Shown: piece by piece, positions 31,024 through 41,718 of the stretch
How positions within the stretch are numbered: position 1 is the first letter of the stretch
Layout of the letters: each line of letters begins with the position of its first letter
Assembly: GCA_900095095.1 (NCBI GenBank)
Contig: FMBT01000524.1
Span: forward strand, 1 to 64,000
DNA: 64,000 bases
Origin: Fragilariopsis cylindrus CCMP1102
Taxonomy: Eukaryota; Bacillariophyta; Bacillariophyceae; Bacillariales; Bacillariaceae
Reading direction: 5' to 3'
Program-made: the position numbers and the translations under genes
Notes under the pieces: generated by a model
Database searches by the model: none
What the model was told of the DNA's origin: nothing
Seen by the model: the letters and a program-made list of their open reading frames with translations, nothing else

Positions 31024-33291
31024 ATGGGAAGCAGCAGTAACATTAGTAGTCCTAGTAGTAGACATGCTCATCATACTAGTCCTACTGCGATGATGATGAT
31101 GATGATGATGTCATTACGACGACGACGACGACGACAGAGACGAATTTTGTCATTGATTATCCTATTTTCAATTGTAGTATCATTTCAGTATACCGCCACC
31201 AACATCGTTATTGTTGAAGCCGTCGTCGTTGAAGCTGCAGGTGCAGCCGTTGCTTCTTCTGAAAATGAAAATGAAATTGAATCAGAATCATTATCGTCAG
31301 GATCATGTGCTACTTCTTCCAATGTCGACAATGATAATAACGAGACGGTATGTATAACCGAATCCATGCAGTTGAATTCCAGTGAAATATATGCAGAAAA
31401 TGAAAATGAAAATAAGGATGAAGATGAAAATGAAATGAAGGAGAACAGACAATGTATATTTGATGCAAAGAATGGATTATGTGACAAATTTCCAAAAGAT
31501 ATGTTTCAACGTTGTCCGTATTCATGTATTCATCATAATGAAAAATTGGGTTCTATCATTTATCTTGAAAATAAAAACGATGACGACAGTTACAACGAAA
31601 ACGATGATAACGACAATGACAATGACAATGAGATTGATATTTGTGAAAATTTAATTGAGGATGAAATATGTGAAGAATATGCACATTATAATGAATTAAA
31701 TTGTCTAAGGAATCAATCGTATATGTGGAAACATTGTCCAAAAAGTTGTTTGAAATGTTTTGATTTTATAAATAATTCTAGTATTGAAATTAATATTGGT
31801 GTGACACAAATTATTGATGACTCAATAATGATGGAAACGACGAATGATAATTATAAACCAACTACTAGTAAAGATACAGGAATTATAACAAAGTTTTTGT
31901 CTACCATTGAAAAAACAAATGACTATATGGTACAACAGGTTATGAAAGAGGATAAATATATGTCCGTAAGAAAATATTGTCATAATTACAGTAATTTATG
32001 TACATTGGGTGTCACAACTAAAACACCGGATGTATTTTGTAATCAAGATAACAATAATGGTATTACTAATAAATTAGTATGTGGTCCGGCCTGTCATTCC
32101 TGTGATGAAATGTTATTATCACAACAAGAAATGGATATATTATATGACTGTACACCCGATACGTCTTCTAATATATTTATTGATGATAACGAAGAAGAAG
32201 AAGATGATGAAGATGAGGATGAAGATGAAGTAAATGCTGAAGATGAAGACAACAAAAACAATGAACAAAATGGACAACAACAACAACAACAACAAAAGAT
32301 AACATTAGATACAATGTTTCAACGTATTATTGGTGAAGTACCATATCCAAAAGAATATGCCGATCAAGTTCCATCATTTGATGCGACAGTTTTATCAAGA
32401 CCAAAATTAAATCCAATCATTCATCAAACTATGTCTATACATGATTTAAAGAAGGATATTGATTTTGTGTTGGGTGGACCATGGATTATACAATTAGATA
32501 ATTTTTTAACCGACGAGGAATGTACACGTCTGATTGAATTAGGTGATAGTATTGGACGTGATATCAGTACTATAGAAGTTGATGATGATGAATCATCATC
32601 TGAAGTATCAACTAGCGACAAAGATGAAGATAATAATGATGACGACAACGATATCGATATCGATAGCAAAAGTGAGAATGAGGAGGAGGATGACGAGGAG
32701 GAGGAGGAGGAACAATGGAGAACATCCACAACAGCATGGTGTGACGAAGACGATTGTAAAGATGATCCAATAACAAAACGTGTACAAGAAAAAATTGGTT
32801 TCACAACAAGTGTATTAGACCCAGCCTATTTTGAACATTTACAATTACTAAAGTATGTACCAGGTCAATTCTATAAAAATCATCATGATGAATCTGGTAG
32901 TCAACACGACATTGACTATAACAGTAGTGGACCGAGAATTTTGACATTCTTTTTATATTTAAATGATCTAGATGACGACGACGACGATGACGATGGTGCT
33001 GGTGCTGGTGCTGGTGGCGAGACACGATTTACGAATATATTTGGTGATGACACTAATATATATTTAGATGTGAAACCAAAAAAAGGACGTGCATTGATAT
33101 GGCCATCCATGTTAATAGAAGATTTGTATGAATTTGAACCTAAAACATACCATGAGGCACGAATTGTGAATAAAGGGAACAAATATGGTGCCAACGCATG
33201 GTTACATTTACGTGATGTTAGAAATCTGCATTGTGACGAAGATCAATTAGAACCGATAAGATCTAAGTTAGATCAAATTCAGCAACAATAA
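31024..33291 (+). CDS. Prolyl 4-hydroxylase alpha-like dioxygenase with ShKT-like Cys domains
   Basis: The 755-residue protein starts with a signal anchor (ILSLIILFSIVVSF, about 40-53), so it is secretory (ER/Golgi). Two or three six-Cys ShKT-like modules follow (near 150-170, 205-243 and a looser one near 320-360). The catalytic domain begins at WIIQLDNFLTDEECTRLI (about 480). Iron ligands are His and Asp in NHHDES (about 618-620) and the distal His in TYHEAR (about 708). The 2-oxoglutarate Lys lies in NKGNKYGANAWLH. GGETRF is present. P4H hydroxylates prolines in secreted proteins; pairing of this domain with ShKT modules is known in plants, animals and algae. Two acidic Asp/Glu inserts interrupt the domain. 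The start could be an internal Met in the MMMMMMM run. Single exon. Confidence 0.9.
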   Translation: MGSSSNISSPSSRHAHHTSPTAMMMMMMMSLRRRRRRQRRILSLIILFSIVVSFQYTATNIVIVEAVVVEAAGAAVASSENENEIESESLSSGSCATSSNVDNDNNETVCITESMQLNSSEIYAENENENKDEDENEMKENRQCIFDAKNGLCDKFPKDMFQRCPYSCIHHNEKLGSIIYLENKNDDDSYNENDDNDNDNDNEIDICENLIEDEICEEYAHYNELNCLRNQSYMWKHCPKSCLKCFDFINNSSIEINIGVTQIIDDSIMMETTNDNYKPTTSKDTGIITKFLSTIEKTNDYMVQQVMKEDKYMSVRKYCHNYSNLCTLGVTTKTPDVFCNQDNNNGITNKLVCGPACHSCDEMLLSQQEMDILYDCTPDTSSNIFIDDNEEEEDDEDEDEDEVNAEDEDNKNNEQNGQQQQQQQKITLDTMFQRIIGEVPYPKEYADQVPSFDATVLSRPKLNPIIHQTMSIHDLKKDIDFVLGGPWIIQLDNFLTDEECTRLIELGDSIGRDISTIEVDDDESSSEVSTSDKDEDNNDDDNDIDIDSKSENEEEDDEEEEEEQWRTSTTAWCDEDDCKDDPITKRVQEKIGFTTSVLDPAYFEHLQLLKYVPGQFYKNHHDESGSQHDIDYNSSGPRILTFFLYLNDLDDDDDDDDGAGAGAGGETRFTNIFGDDTNIYLDVKPKKGRALIWPSMLIEDLYEFEPKTYHEARIVNKGNKYGANAWLHLRDVRNLHCDEDQLEPIRSKLDQIQQQ

Positions 33292-34427
33292 CTAATAGTA
33301 ACAATAATAATAATAATAATGATAATGGTACATAAATGAATCATTCGAGAAAAGTATACATATAGCAAGATCTAAACACGTAATGTAGTTTTCAAATATC
33401 TTTTGTTCAACGGCAATGATGCTAGCTAGCTAGATATCGATTCTACTTTTGGGCGAAGTGTTTGTTCTAATTTTTGTTATACGTCTATCTTCTTTCAGTA
33501 TTCATGTTACGTTTCACAAACGATCGTATAACAGGGTTCTAATAGTCTTACTCTTAGTACTGTAAGATTCTATTAAGACGGTAGGGTTGTTACTCACTTT
33601 ATCTTGAAAGACTACTGCGGTTGTTCTACCAGGTTACTCACCCTTCTTGAATACAGGCCCACCTTTTGAAAGACGGTGTTCTTTCGATTCTATAGCATTG
33701 CTCCTTCTTTCTTCTTGTGAGCCTATCCAGGCTTCAGGTTTCAGGGATGCATTTTTAAATAAAATATAATATAAAAATTAAAAGATACCGATCACAGATT
33801 GAAGATCACAGTATGTACTGTGTGTGATTTCTATTGTCTGCCCCTCCTCACGACGCCCCTTAATTGTGCGCCCACTACTTACTCTATTCAGAAAAAAGGA
33901 CACGTCTTTTTTATTTGATATATTTATTACGCGTGCGTCCAGGAAAGCAAGAGGGTCCTATGGTAAATTTATTAAAAGATAGACTAGACTTTACGACTAA
34001 CTATTACCGTAAATAGAAAAGGAGGATACTATTTTGGAAATGTCGTGCGTAATCAAATAATTGGCGAAGGAGGCACAGCACAAACAGCTGCTGCAAATGA
34101 AAAAACGCGCATGAATGTGATCTTTGAACCATTCACTTCCTTCCTCTCTCATTACAGTATATTCTTCTCATTCGTGCAGCTACAGTAGTTGTGTACAGTA
34201 ATTTGAAGTACTTGTAACACCGACTACACCGACGACGACAAGAGCAGAATTGCTAGTGAGATCGATTTTCTTATGCTTTTTATTCTCATTCAGCTTGATA
34301 ATCTACTGTCTAGAAAGACAACCAAGGACGGCAAACAGGCAAGTTAAGTCAAGTCTAGTCTAGTCACCGGAGATAGATTCTGCGGTAATAATAATAATAA
34401 TACTTAGATATAATATAATAAAATAAA
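33292..34427. other. Intergenic, no gene recognised
   Basis: AT-rich with a few short repeats (GTTACTCAC twice near 33590-33635). Three TACAGTA motifs lie at 34153-34159, 34181-34187 and 34194-34200, all within 280 bp of the following start codon. No coding potential. Confidence 0.55.
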
Positions 34428-35855
34428 ATGGAACAGCAACAACCGGAAGCAGTAGAAGCAGAATTTGATGATGAATGGGAAGAATGGGATGGTATATCAC
34501 CATTTTGGGTACATTGTGTGGCTGGTTCCTTTGCGGGTGTGGCGGAACATGTCTTAGTCTATCCACTCGATACCGTTCGGACACATATTCAAGTGTGTGC
34601 CGCTTGTCATTTTAATCCAGCAACACATAATCCATCGACACAAGGTGTGAGTCATCATGCTGCGGCGGCGGCTACTAATGCTGCTGCACGTAATAGCAAC
34701 AATAAAAATATTCCTGGTTCAATCTTACAAAAAGCTGCCATGTCCGCTACGAATACTACTACTAGTACTGCTGCCAATACTATCCAAAAATCAACGGCAA
34801 CAGCAATGCATAATCCTTCTATGTTACAAGCAATTCGACAACTTATATCACATCCTCTTGCTTTGGAAACAGCAGCAGTAGCAGCAACAACAACGACAAC
34901 GACTGGAAATGCTACATCTTCTTCTGCCTCGTCGTCCTCGTCCTCGTCGTCGTCGTCATTAAAAAACGTTGCATCTTCGATGGTTACTAAGACTGCTGAG
35001 GTTACGAGTAGTAGTGGTGCTACTAAAACTACTATGGAGGGTGTGATTAGTATGACAAGATTATGGCGTGGTGTACAAACTATATTAATTGGATGTATAC
35101 CGGCACATGCCTTATATTTTTCCACCTATGAAATTGTCAAATCGTCCACGTTAGACAGTAAAGGGAATGTCACAGGATACGGAAGTGCCTTAGCCGGTGG
35201 TGCGGCGGTGATTGCACACGATATTGTCTTAGGGCCATTAGATACCGTCAAACAACGACTACAATTAGGGCATTATCGTAGTTTTTCACATGCCTTAACC
35301 ACAATGATAAAAAATGAAGGTCCAATCAGCTTACTACGTAGTTTCCCAATTACACTTGCCACAAATATCCCCTATGGAATGATTATGGTCGGTACAAATG
35401 AATTCATAAAAAAACAATGGACGTCCAACAATGCCAATAGTAATGGTACTAATAGTAGTGAATTAACGTTAGGTGTGACATTAGGTGCAAGTTCATTTGC
35501 TGGATTAGTTGCAGCTGCAACAACAACACCATTAGATAGAATTAAAACTTACCTTCAAACACAACAATTGACACCATCCTGTCTACTTTCACAACAGGGT
35601 ATTAAAATATCACCTGATATTTGTCCATTACAACAACAAGCGAATTCTGCTGCTGGTGGTGCTGGTGGTAATAGTAGTAGTAAACCATTAGTTGCAAATT
35701 GGAAACAGGCAGCTATAAGGATTTATCGTACAGAAGGTTATACTGGATTCTTTCGAGGTGTGACACCCAGAATATTATCACATACACCAGCTGTTGCTAT
35801 ATCATGGACAACCTATGAAACATTAAAAAAATTATTTACCGAACATTGTGCATAA
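34428..35855 (+). CDS. Mitochondrial carrier, mitoferrin-like
   Basis: The 475-residue protein has three carrier repeats with signatures YPLDTVRTHIQ, GPLDTVKQRLQ and TPLDRIKTYLQ. Blocks such as VAGSFAGVAEHVLVYPLD, GCIPAHALYFSTYE and TLATNIPYGMIMVGTNEF match mitoferrin (SLC25A28/37, yeast Mrs3/4), which brings iron into mitochondria for heme and Fe-S synthesis. A roughly 140-residue Ala/Thr/Ser insert lies in the first matrix loop and a smaller one in the third repeat. The acidic N terminus (DDEWEEWDG) precedes helix 1. Inner mitochondrial membrane location is inferred from the family. Single exon. Confidence 0.88.
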   Translation: MEQQQPEAVEAEFDDEWEEWDGISPFWVHCVAGSFAGVAEHVLVYPLDTVRTHIQVCAACHFNPATHNPSTQGVSHHAAAAATNAAARNSNNKNIPGSILQKAAMSATNTTTSTAANTIQKSTATAMHNPSMLQAIRQLISHPLALETAAVAATTTTTTGNATSSSASSSSSSSSSSLKNVASSMVTKTAEVTSSSGATKTTMEGVISMTRLWRGVQTILIGCIPAHALYFSTYEIVKSSTLDSKGNVTGYGSALAGGAAVIAHDIVLGPLDTVKQRLQLGHYRSFSHALTTMIKNEGPISLLRSFPITLATNIPYGMIMVGTNEFIKKQWTSNNANSNGTNSSELTLGVTLGASSFAGLVAAATTTPLDRIKTYLQTQQLTPSCLLSQQGIKISPDICPLQQQANSAAGGAGGNSSSKPLVANWKQAAIRIYRTEGYTGFFRGVTPRILSHTPAVAISWTTYETLKKLFTEHCA

Positions 35856-37343
35856 AAGGTGAGGCATCCATCGATAATTTAGCGGGTGTTTTGATCAATC
35901 AATCATTCAATCGTTCTTTCATTCAAATTGAACTGAAGACACTTCTTTCGTGTGAAGTGAATTAAGTTAAGTTAAATTAAATGGATCGGGAGATTTTTCC
36001 TTCGTGTGATATGGATGGAATATGATGGACTAATGATGGATTTTAGATTTTTCTTTGAGATAAAAATGCCCCCCCCCCCCCTTTGTAGGGAACAACGAAT
36101 GATGCATGTGCAATACGATTGTCATATCAAGGATTGAAAATCACCAACATCAAATAATAATATTAGTAATATTAATACTGTAACAATTAATTTAATTTAT
36201 ATCTAAAAAATGTAGTTGCTTTAGTCTAGCCATTCACAGAAAAAAATGCAATCAAACGTAGTGCATTTATTTCATGGGAGTATAATCCATCCACATCTGG
36301 ATTGACGATCACTCCAATCAATCCATCTAATTAATAATTATGTATCATCCCTCATCATCATTACGTCCTATACACTGTTTTACAAACTTCCTTCCGTAGT
36401 GACAGTAATATTAGAGAATCAATTGAAGATCCAGCATTCAAAATCATAGCACACTTAAAGCTGGACCCTGATTATTATCAAAGATGAAGAAGGGAACTAT
36501 AGAATAGATGTAAGGAGTGGGTAAAAGTAAGACATTTTGATCGAAGTCTTTTGATAGAAATTTCACCCACATGGGTTCTCCACCATCATTAGGATATTAT
36601 TTCCTACCATGTCAATTAAAGACATTGTGTTTGTTTTTGAATTGCACATTCATCTTCTCATAATCCCCCCTCCCCTCCCCTACTTGTTTCTAGCTGAAAG
36701 GATGGAATTGTTCTTGTATTGCCTGCTTAGGTCCTGAGTTGTTAACCTGATATTATTGACTAGCATAGCAGGGTTGTTTTGTGAGTGAAAATTGAAAATG
36801 CTATGAAAATGGTATAGTTGACTAAGTTGTACCTTCATACAAACTGAGTAGAAGGAATTTGTAGCAACAGGACTTTACTGGTATATGAATTGAAACCTAC
36901 ATTCACATTCTCCCATTCTGTCATTTCTCTGTCTTCATAGAAAAAAATAAATCTTCTAGGTCTGTAGTTGTAGATGCAATTGATTATCAACTCGATTTAC
37001 ATCCACCACCCCTTTTAACCGAACAAAAGCATTATCCCCCGAATCAGCCCCTTATACCTTAAATGGCACTCACACGCACGCGGAAACAGAATAAAAGAAA
37101 TGGCGAAGGAAGCAAAGGTGCGCCAAAACAGAGATATCAGCAGTACTGTATGGCAAGTACGGTAAGTTATTAACGATAGATACTGGATTGCAAATCTTTT
37201 GGCTCTTTCTTTCACTTGTTGTTGTTTCACCTCACATATCTGGTACGATTGCATTTACTTACTTTATCGACACCATTCCAATACATTCCAGGATAGAGAG
37301 TGAGTCATACTTTACACATTAAACTTAAAATCAATCAATCGAA
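35856..37343. other. Intergenic, no gene recognised
   Basis: This stretch holds a poly-C run at about 36068-36081 and a second C-rich run near 36667-36679. TACTGTA is at 37144-37150, 194 bp before the next start. No coding features. Confidence 0.55.
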
Positions 37344-38867
37344 ATGGTCAAATTTTCCAAGCTCTTCGCCCTGTCAGTATTTGCCGCCATGACGACGGCA
37401 GTCATCGGCCAATTAGGAGAAGATTATTGCACGAATTCTCCTGATACTGACTGTTACGTGAACGGCAGACCAGAATGCTGTCTAGACGATTCCAGTGAAT
37501 GCCCCGAAGAACAACCGCCATGTAATGTAGTCTCATCGCCATCACCTACTACGCCAAGTCCAACATCAGTTCCAGTTCCACTTCCTGGAGCCGATTATTG
37601 CACGTATTCTCCTGATACTGACTGTTATGTGAACAACGGCAAACCAGAATGCTGTCTAGATGATTCCACCGACTGCCCCGAAGAACAACCACCGTGCGAT
37701 GTAGTCAATTCGCCAAGCCCAACAGCAGCTCCAGTTCCACTTCCCGGAGCTGATTATTGCACGTATTCTCCTGATACTGACTGTTATATCAACAACGGCA
37801 AACCAGAATGCTGTCTAGATGATTCCGCCGACTGCCCCGATGACCAACCACCGTGCGATGTAGTCAATTCGCCAAGCCCAACAGCAGCTCCAGTTCCACT
37901 TCCCGGAGCCGATTATTGCACGTATTCTCCTGATACTGACTGTTATGCGAACAACGGCAAACCGGAATGCTGTCTAGATGATTCAACCGACTGCCCCGAA
38001 GAACAACCACCATGCGATGTAACGCCGCCACCTACCCCTCGACCAACAGCAGCCCCAGTTCCACTTCCCGGAGCCGATTATTGCACGTATTCTCCTGATA
38101 CTGACTGTTATGCAAACAACGGCAAACCAGAATGCTGTCTAGATGATTCCACCGATTGCCCCGAAGAACAACCACCATGCGATGTAACGCCGTCACCTAC
38201 CCCTCGACCTAGTCCAGGCCTGACGCAACCTCCAACTCCATTATCTACGAATTCTGCTTCTCGTCGTCCAACTCTCGATCCGACCAACTCACCAACAGAT
38301 AGGTAGGTCTATATTTTTAAACAATGTATGCATTTGATTTGAACGCTGAAGTTGTTCCATTTTTTTCTAACTGAATCAGTGCATTGTTATTATCTTTGTT
38401 TATAGACCAACTGGTCGTCCAACGAAGAACGGCGATACACCATTCCCTACATTCAAATCCACGCCGCAACCCACTGAAAGGTATGAAAAAAGTCTTGTCT
38501 TTCATCTTTCGAATTTGCTAATATTATGATAACACTCAGCGAAATCAATCGCCCTCACCAAATCTTTTTGCTTTTTGTTTTGTTCAGACCAACGAATAGG
38601 CTCACGAATAATCCAACCAAGAGAAGAGAACCCAACCCAAACCCTAACCCCAACCCATCGCCTCCCACCGTCACACCAGAGCTCGCATCTTGTGAAGTAA
38701 ACGAGGCCTGCAAAAGTTCTGGGCTGGAAGGCCAATGCTGTCCTACAGACCTGGGAGATTTCTTAAGTTGTTGCGACGGAACTTCTGACTCGTATTCACT
38801 TAAAGTTTCGTCGGTTAGCTTGTGTGTGTCTGCCATCGCAACATTGTTCGTTGCCTTTTTGTTGTAG
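37344..38867 (+). CDS. Secreted Cys-rich repeat protein with Pro-rich spacers and probable GPI tail, three exons
   Basis: Exons are 37344-38302, 38406-38480 and 38588-38867; both short GT-AG introns keep the frame and split an Arg codon, giving 437 residues. A signal peptide ends near VIGQ (about residue 22). Five repeats follow, each about 50-57 residues with six Cys (DYC, TDC, ECC, DC and PPC), separated by Pro/Ser/Thr spacers. The DNA of repeats 2-5 is nearly identical, pointing to recent expansion. Exons 2-3 add Pro/Asn/Thr-rich sequence (NPNPNPNP). The last Cys module (ACKSSGLEGQCCPTDLGDFL and SCC) is of a kind common at the ends of diatom surface proteins. The hydrophobic C terminus (SLCVSAIATLFVAFLL) looks like a GPI signal. 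Cell-wall or frustule association is inferred; Pro/Ser/Cys/Asp composition recalls pleuralin PSCD domains but homology is untested. Confidence 0.8.
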
Positions 38868-40457
38868 TGCGTAACGTTATAAAACGTATCACAAAGAACA
38901 CGATCACGATCACAAACACGAACATGTGAGTTACTTACAACCAGTTGAAGTCGAAACACGAATAAGAGAAGTGTCCGCCGCGAACCGCTAATATATATAT
39001 ATATATTAGGCGAAGTGATGTTACAAATAACGTTGTGTACGCAGTTACCGTTTACCGCAATACCAAAATACAACAAAAGACCCGATTACGAGAAACAACC
39101 TGTCTTTATCTTTTATTGTTGATGAATTGTAATAACCATAGACTAAATAAACAAGTGTGTTAATAACAACCTTTTGCGTTTGAACAACCGTTGTATTGCA
39201 ATAACAATACCAATAGAGATATTAGTGGCCGTCCGTCGGTTATAGCAACAATACTGAAAAACTCTTCGAGCAGTACTCGGTGTGGTTCGATTTCGAGAAC
39301 AATAAGTCAGGATATCTCCACAAAGTAAGAAGTTCTGCGATGATACCAAACATAGTAAGCCTTTAATTGTATGAGATGACAATTTATATAATAATAATCA
39401 TAAGTATATTATAGGAAGAACATCTTGACTTTTTCTTTATAAATTCAATATAGTCTTCGTCTTCGCCATTGACAACGACGACAACGAAGACAACGGCAAT
39501 AAGAATGACTACGACAATCATGTATTCGGGTTTGTCCTTCGTGTTGTTGCTGTCACGATGCAGTACAGTGAGTGCAAATCAGTACAATGGAATGTTACTG
39601 TTTTTGTTCATTCATATGCATATTTAAAAAAAATATTTATAGAAGGAAACAATCTCTATATTTAAGACCAGGAGCGTAACAGTTGAACGAAGTAGAGGCC
39701 TTCGATATTCCAAACCAAAAGACCATCTTTAACGAATGACCTCATGAGACGGGACTACTTGGTTTTGTTCGGCCCAACAGACGATAGGAGGCGGTGGAAG
39801 ATACAATGACATCGACGAATTTAATACGGAAGATGATGACAACAACGACAACGACGACGACGACATAAAGAAGGAAGGAGATGATGAGGATAACGAGGCA
39901 TAATGAAAAGAGAACGCACAGATTTAGTGGCTTGGTGTGGCTAATGTACTGCAAGAGGAAAAGTATACGCAATGAGAAGGGTGACAATAATACTACTACT
40001 ACGATGTAAAGACGTTATCGATACTACTATAATTTTATTGTAGGACCTAGTAATAATAGTGATAATATGGTCCTATTATATAAATTATCTATGTATGTAT
40101 TGCACTGAATGCTCTTATTCTCGTTCTCGTTCTTGTTCTTGTTCTTGTTCTGGTTGCTCTTTCTGTCATCCCACGGCAAGTTACCAGTACTATTCAATTA
40201 TCTTATGTTACCATTATTTTTTTTCTGCCCATTCATACGTAACCATGACTTCTCGTCAAATAGTTACGCACACGACTGTCTCTTTTTGGTCTGCTACAGT
40301 ATTCGTGTATTGTTATCAGAGTAGTGTGCATAACGTAGATTAGATGAGATTAGATCAGATATCTTGGTTACTATTTCTTTACTCAGTAGTCATTTTCGTA
40401 GTTGGTTCTTGCTTGAGCTCGTTCATTCTTACTTCGCGATTTCAAAGTAGTAGGGTA
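38868..40457. other. Intergenic, simple repeats only
   Basis: It contains an AT palindrome (TAATATATATATATATATTA near 38989-39008) and GAC/ACA runs around 39835-39870. A TTCTCG/TTCTTG hexamer array lies at about 40112-40150. Several open frames on both strands here show no protein character and are treated as chance. Confidence 0.5.
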
Positions 40458-40988
40458 TTAACAACAGAGCAGAGTAAAGACAAAAATTGTCAGGACATAG
40501 GAAATAGCCGCCGCCACGACGGAGGAAGTAGTGATACAGGTCGACCACGAAGACGAAGCACCGACAGCATGGGTGTTGTCGATATTGGTAGTATCACGAA
40601 GACTGCCAGTACTATCACCACCATCGTTGATGTGGCTGTTACTATGGTTCTGATCACGATCGCCACGAACTTCCTTCTTGACGACTCTTGCCCGTACTGG
40701 TGTCGTCCAAGCGGGAGACCAAGGAGTCTTTGGCACTTCTGTCGCGACATCATCATCAGCATCATCATCATCATGGTTCGTCGATTCGTTGGTCTTAGTT
40801 GCGGCGATACGGCCGTCATTACCAATGTTACTGCCGTTGGAAGAAACAATGTTACTGGAGGTATCGGCATTGTTCTTGAAAATGATATTGGATCCTGCGA
40901 TGAGGAAAAGTAATCCACCAAAAATCAAGGTAAGCAAAATGGACGACGCCGTGCCCAAAGTTTCACAGCCATAATACGACACACTCAT
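40458..40988 (-). CDS. Small protein with a membrane helix at each end
   Basis: The 176-residue frame starts MSVSYYGCETLG, followed by a helix (ASSILLTLIFGGLLFLIAGS, about 13-32). A polar middle is rich in Asn and Asp (DDDDADDD) with a short Trp-containing core (TPWSPAW), and a C-terminal helix follows (VVAAAISYVLTIFVFTLL). The Asn/Asp content matches bona fide proteins of this window, while the overlapping plus-strand frame (40344-40913) does not. No family recognised. It may be a two-pass membrane protein with both ends on the same side. Support is composition and topology only. Confidence 0.5.
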   Translation of the reverse strand: MSVSYYGCETLGTASSILLTLIFGGLLFLIAGSNIIFKNNADTSSNIVSSNGSNIGNDGRIAATKTNESTNHDDDDADDDVATEVPKTPWSPAWTTPVRARVVKKEVRGDRDQNHSNSHINDGGDSTGSLRDTTNIDNTHAVGASSSWSTCITTSSVVAAAISYVLTIFVFTLLCC

Positions 40989-41718
40989 TGTAGTTTTGTT
41001 TTAATTGTCGGTGTTATTTTCGATAATGATGATCTTCAATTTCAATTTCAATGACAAACGTTGATCAACGAATTTGAACGAAGTTTGTCAACGAAGATCA
41101 ACGAAGATCAAGTTTTCCTCTCTGGGGTCCGGGGGACGATAATGAATACCGCCCCCAATTATTGACCCCCCCCTCAAGTTATTATATAATGCATGTTGAC
41201 AGCATTGGTTAGAGAGACAATGAAAACAAATACTGTAGTACAGTAGCAAAGAACATGATGAACATGACGGATATAACATCAACACCAATGGCATGATGAT
41301 GAGTAAATGTAAAACTAATATGACTATTCGACAACATGAATAGGAAAAGGTGTAGGGTAAGAACAATGCTTTACTACTGTAGCATTACAACTGCTGATAC
41401 TGCTGCTAATAATACTGAGCACTAGTAGCAATAATAACACGCAGGAAGAAAATGTCATCATCGCAGACCAAATAATTGGATAACTATATCATACTAGATA
41501 GTAGTCATGAGAGTGTTGTAAATAGTCTTTTAGACAACTTATATATGCAGTAAGCAGCCCATTGTTGTTCCATTCAGTATTTAATTACCTAGAAGTTTGA
41601 GACACATATTAATATTTCTTTGCTCCATGCCTTACTTTCTACTAGATGTGTATTACTAGCCAGTGGAACAAAAAAATAAAGAGGAGTTCAATCTATTAGA
41701 TTTTTGAAACACTTTAAA
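40989..41718. other. Intergenic, no gene recognised
   Basis: A short direct repeat ATCAACGAAGATCAA is near 41090-41111, and a poly-C run is at about 41166-41172. TACTGTAGTACAGTAG lies near 41232. No supported gene. Confidence 0.5.

Noticed and set aside
31470-31770. ShKT-like Cys modules read as a toxin gene
   Set aside because: They are modules of a prolyl 4-hydroxylase, a known domain pairing; there is no stand-alone toxin.
38989-39008. AT palindrome as a transcription terminator or origin
   Set aside because: A plain TA-repeat palindrome is expected in AT-rich DNA; nothing else supports a function.
39743-40343. Several frames of 70-95 codons on both strands
   Set aside because: They arise from hexamer and GAC/ACA repeats and show no protein character.
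40344-40913. 189-codon plus-strand frame
   Set aside because: Antisense to the 40458-40988 frame, whose Asn/Asp content and two terminal helices fit a real protein better.
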